Shown here in pieces: positions 8,630 to 10,120 of a stretch of 10,120 nt of DNA. The stretch spans positions 1-10,120 of the forward strand of contig JAOALB010000358.1 in assembly GCA_025331125.1 (NCBI GenBank), read 5' to 3'. This stretch comes from Mycogone perniciosa. Its lineage: Eukaryota; Ascomycota; Sordariomycetes; Hypocreales; Hypocreaceae. Each line of letters starts with the position of its first letter. Position 1 is the first letter of the stretch. Below the pieces are notes generated by a model. That model did not search any database. It saw only the letters and a program-made list of their open reading frames with translations, and was not told the origin of the DNA. Both the position numbers and the translations under genes were made by a program.

Positions 8630-8821
8630 TCATACTTTATAACCTAAACTAAGTAATATTATTAACACTATTATAATTACTGGGAGTAGCTCTTTGCAAG
8701 GCGAAGAGTTACTTTTAACAATAATAGCGCAGCTATTATTAAGAAAGAAATCCTGCAGGAAAAATATTAACGTTACTGAAAGAATTAAATAGAGGAGATA
8801 ATAGAAGAGGTACGATTTCAT
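8630..8821 (-). CDS. Hydrophobic 63-codon frame, doubtful
   Basis: An unrecognised frame reading from ATG at 8821 to TGA at 8630. It consists of an N-terminal hydrophobic segment (roughly residues 4-27), a short polar loop with Asn, Ser, Cys and Lys (about residues 28-46), and a second hydrophobic segment (about residues 47-60), so on paper a two-pass membrane peptide. The last third is read out of the inverted arm of element A copy 3, which argues against a conserved gene. The loop contains SPCKELLPV, loosely like PPCLRLFPV in the element C frame, but this may be chance in Leu/Ile/Val-rich sequence. There is no start-context evidence. Probably a fortuitous frame. Confidence 0.15.
   Translation of the reverse strand: MKSYLFYYLLYLILSVTLIFFLQDFFLNNSCAIIVKSNSSPCKELLPVIIIVLIILLSLGYKV
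8686..8712. other. Strong hairpin in the element A copy 3 core
   Basis: GTAGCTCTT (8686-8694) and AAGAGTTAC (8704-8712) pair over 9 bp with one G-T wobble, around the loop TGCAAGGCG. It lies in the foreign, less AT-rich centre of the element. Confidence 0.75.
8720..8740. other. Perfect 9-bp hairpin, GCA loop
   Basis: AATAATAGC (8720-8728), loop GCA, GCTATTATT (8732-8740) is a perfect inverted repeat directly after the previous hairpin. Its core closely resembles the AATAGC-GCAA-GCTATT hairpin at 7333-7348. Confidence 0.8.
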
Positions 8822-9065
8822 AGTTGAGTTTAGGCAAATCTAGCAGCTTTACAGGCAACTATAATTAACTATAGTTTTTACTATTAGAATTAAGGCCTTT
8901 AATGAAATTAAAAATAGTTATCTTTTCAAATTGAATTACTGAAGGTTAATAAAGATATTTATTATTATAGCGGTATTAATAATATTCCTATAGTTTAAGT
9001 TGCTAGGTACAAAAAGCTATTGTAAGATTTTTGCGGGTAGTATATAGGTTATTTATATAAATACT

Positions 9066-9456
9066 ATTATTTAATATTTACTATAAAGCTATACGTTATC
9101 ACTTTAATATTTTGAAGGCTATGAGACTTTACAGGGTATTAAAATATTATGATAGTAAAGCTAGCTATACTTTAATTTTTATATGATTTAAAATTACAAT
9201 ATAAGGGTTTAATAATATTATACTAGCTATATAGCGAAAATAAATAGTTAAATTATCTATTAATAGGGACTTTATAAACTAATCAAAGGACTTTATCTTT
9301 TAGTTAGCCTATAAAACTGTAGAATAATTATAAAAGCAGAATACCCTTTAAATTAATTTTATTTGCACTATAGTTTACATATAAATTAAACTATTATTTT
9401 ATATCTAATCTCTATAATAGCAATAGTATCATTATAATAACTTAAATTGCTTTATT
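9066..9456. other. AT-rich tract, no gene seen
   Basis: About 390 bases with no recognisable coding, RNA or repeat feature beyond AT richness. Confidence 0.6.
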
Positions 9457-9609
9457 TTAAGCTATAGCAGCTATTTTAGCGTTCGAAAACCACTCTTTAT
9501 ATGTATCGCCGCTGCGTAATATAGCATCAGTGCAATACGTACAAGTCAAGTGATCACATCTCTCTAGCGCAATAACCTTTGTCCTCGCGCCTATAGGTGA
9601 CCATGAGCC
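9457..9609 (-). pseudogene. RING-finger-like protein fragment
   Basis: A minus-strand frame open for 50 codons between stops (TAA at 9610-9612 upstream, TAA at 9457-9459 downstream), without an internal ATG start, in a patch that is far less AT-rich than its surroundings. Residues 17-30 read RCDHLTCTYCTDAI and give the spacing Cys-x-His-x2-Cys-x2-Cys, the central part of a C3HC4 RING-type zinc site. The N-terminal pair (Cys-x2-Cys) and the C-terminal Cys-Pro-x-Cys pair that a complete RING needs are not seen. A GDTYKEWF stretch follows. I infer a remnant of a once longer protein, broken by mutation or an intron. The motif could also belong to another zinc-binding family, and chance is not excluded. 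No neighbour gives functional context. Confidence 0.35.
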
Positions 9610-9793
9610 TTAACTAATAAAAAGAATAACGCTATTATTGTATATGTTTGCTGGCTTTAATATAGTGGTTTTCTTGCTATAAATATATACGTTATTAGTA
9701 TAGCTAATAAGCTGTAAGGATAAACTATATATAATTTATAACTATAAGAAAACTTCAATATTCAAATAGTAGCCAGAGTATATACGTATAGAT
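9610..9793. other. Transition zone, no gene seen
   Basis: Sequence of moderate to high AT content. GC-richer DNA continues to about 9655, beyond the open fragment, then AT-rich DNA leads to the CAGGGTTGT terminus at 9794. Confidence 0.5.
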
Positions 9794-9818
9794 CAGGGTT
9801 GTGAATTCGTTACTATTT

Positions 9819-9944
9819 GTTTCGTTAGTGGCTTGAAGAAAACGAAACGAAGGTTGTTCGTTACTACTGAGTTCGTTAGTAGTTTCGTTAGTAGCCTGAA
9901 GAAAACGAAACGAAGCTTGTTCGTTATAAGCTAACGAATAACTA
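9819..9944 (+). repeat. 63-bp tandem duplication with internal hairpins
   Basis: GTTTCGTTAGT at 9819 recurs at 9882, exactly 63 bases on, followed in both units by GCTTGAAG or GCCTGAAG, then AAAACGAAACGAAG, then TTGTTCGTTA. In each unit GTTTCGTT and AACGAAAC are perfect 8-bp complements around a 14-base loop. The second unit degenerates after about 9925. Confidence 0.85.
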
Positions 9945-9984
9945 TTAACGAATATAGTATTTCTTTATTACTATTAATAAAATT

Positions 9985-10120
9985 AACTATTATAATTTAA
10001 TAACTACTATAATTAAATACTTGCTATAATTAAATAACTATTATAATTAAATAACTATTATAATTAAATAACTATTATAATTAAATAACTATTATAATTA
10101 AATAACTATTATAATTAAAT
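9985..10120 (+). repeat. 17-bp minisatellite, 8 units to the window edge
   Basis: Units of AACTATTATAATTAAAT start at 9985, 10002, 10019, 10036, 10053, 10070, 10087 and 10104, the last ending exactly at the window edge. The first three units are variants; the last five are identical. The array continues beyond the window by an unknown amount and would lie inside the putative hAT element. Confidence 0.97.

Larger units (their letters stand above)
8550..9065 (-). mobile_element. Family A element, copy 3, foldback-like
   Basis: Both arms resemble the left arm of copy 1. The left arm, about 8550-8686, starts TAGTGCTATTTATATATA, includes CTCTTTATAGCTCTTCATAC and ends in an AGTAATATTATTAACACTAT block. 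The right arm, reverse complement of about 8893-9065, carries ACTACCCGCAAAAATCTTAC, an ACTATAGGAATATTATTAAT block and an AATTCAATTTGAAAAGATAA block like copy 1. The inverted arms are therefore longer (about 140 bases) than the TIRs of copies 1 and 2. The centre, about 8680-8890, is unrelated to copies 1 and 2 and less AT-rich. The right end is eroded and could lie up to about 20 bases further right. Confidence 0.55.
9794..10120 (+). mobile_element. Putative hAT-type transposon end, runs off the window
   Basis: The sequence CAGGGTTGTGAATTCG at 9794 looks like a hAT-superfamily terminus (these often begin CAGGG or TAGGG). It is followed within 160 bases by about ten TTCGTT or AACGAA motifs in both orientations, resembling the clustered subterminal transposase-binding motifs of hAT elements. 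The upstream octamer GTATAGAT (9786-9793) would be the target duplication if the far end, expected as an inverted ACAACCCTG-like terminus, carries it. That far end is outside the window, so the call is unproven. The terminal region is much less RIP-mutated than most of the window. Confidence 0.45.

Noticed and set aside
9985..10120. CRISPR-like array
   Set aside because: The 17-bp units are contiguous with no spacers, so this is a minisatellite.
1..10120. Mitochondrial or organelle origin, or centromere
   Set aside because: Extreme AT richness alone is compatible, but MITE-like TIR elements and directional C-to-T/G-to-A paralogues fit a RIP-mutated nuclear repeat compartment better; a centromeric location cannot be judged from sequence.

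Overview
The window is very AT-rich, non-coding-looking DNA from what is most likely a filamentous ascomycete (Pezizomycotina) genome: an AT-rich, repeat-derived compartment degraded by repeat-induced point mutation (RIP). The basis for this is the extreme excess of TA-rich words, pairs of repeat copies that differ mainly by C-to-T and G-to-A changes, and a patchwork of miniature terminal-inverted-repeat (TIR) elements with no intact gene. No marker gene is present, so genus and species cannot be given, and the assignment to fungi is itself an inference.

Layout. 1-214: a pure (TTA)n tract followed by the right end of a TIR element (family B). 215-1279: AT-rich DNA with no supportable gene. 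1280-1436: a sharply GC-richer island that escaped mutation, ending in two adjacent hairpins; a mutated paralogue lies at 7272-7367. 1437-4938: about 3.5 kb of AT-rich DNA, probably decayed transposon, without a recognisable product. 4939-6058: two family A elements in inverted orientation around a 231-base spacer. 6276-7082: a full family B element with CTG-type triplet tracts inside. 7486-8032: a third TIR element (family C) with a GC-richer core that holds a broken small reading frame. 8550-9065: a third family A copy, foldback-like, with a foreign GC-richer centre carrying two strong hairpins. 9457-9655: a GC-richer remnant with a minus-strand RING-like protein fragment. 9794-10120: what looks like one end of a hAT-type transposon (CAGGGTTGT terminus, many TTCGTT/AACGAA motifs, a 63-bp tandem duplication) running into a 17-bp minisatellite that continues past the window edge.

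How the parts relate. There is no operon or pathway here. The most coherent signal is that families A, B and C, although different inside, share one terminal design: a roughly 16-base box given twice about 22-24 bases apart, followed by a GTCTATACACC-like block. This suggests they were moved by the same or closely related transposase, which is not encoded in the window. No rRNA, tRNA, CRISPR array or intact protein gene was found.
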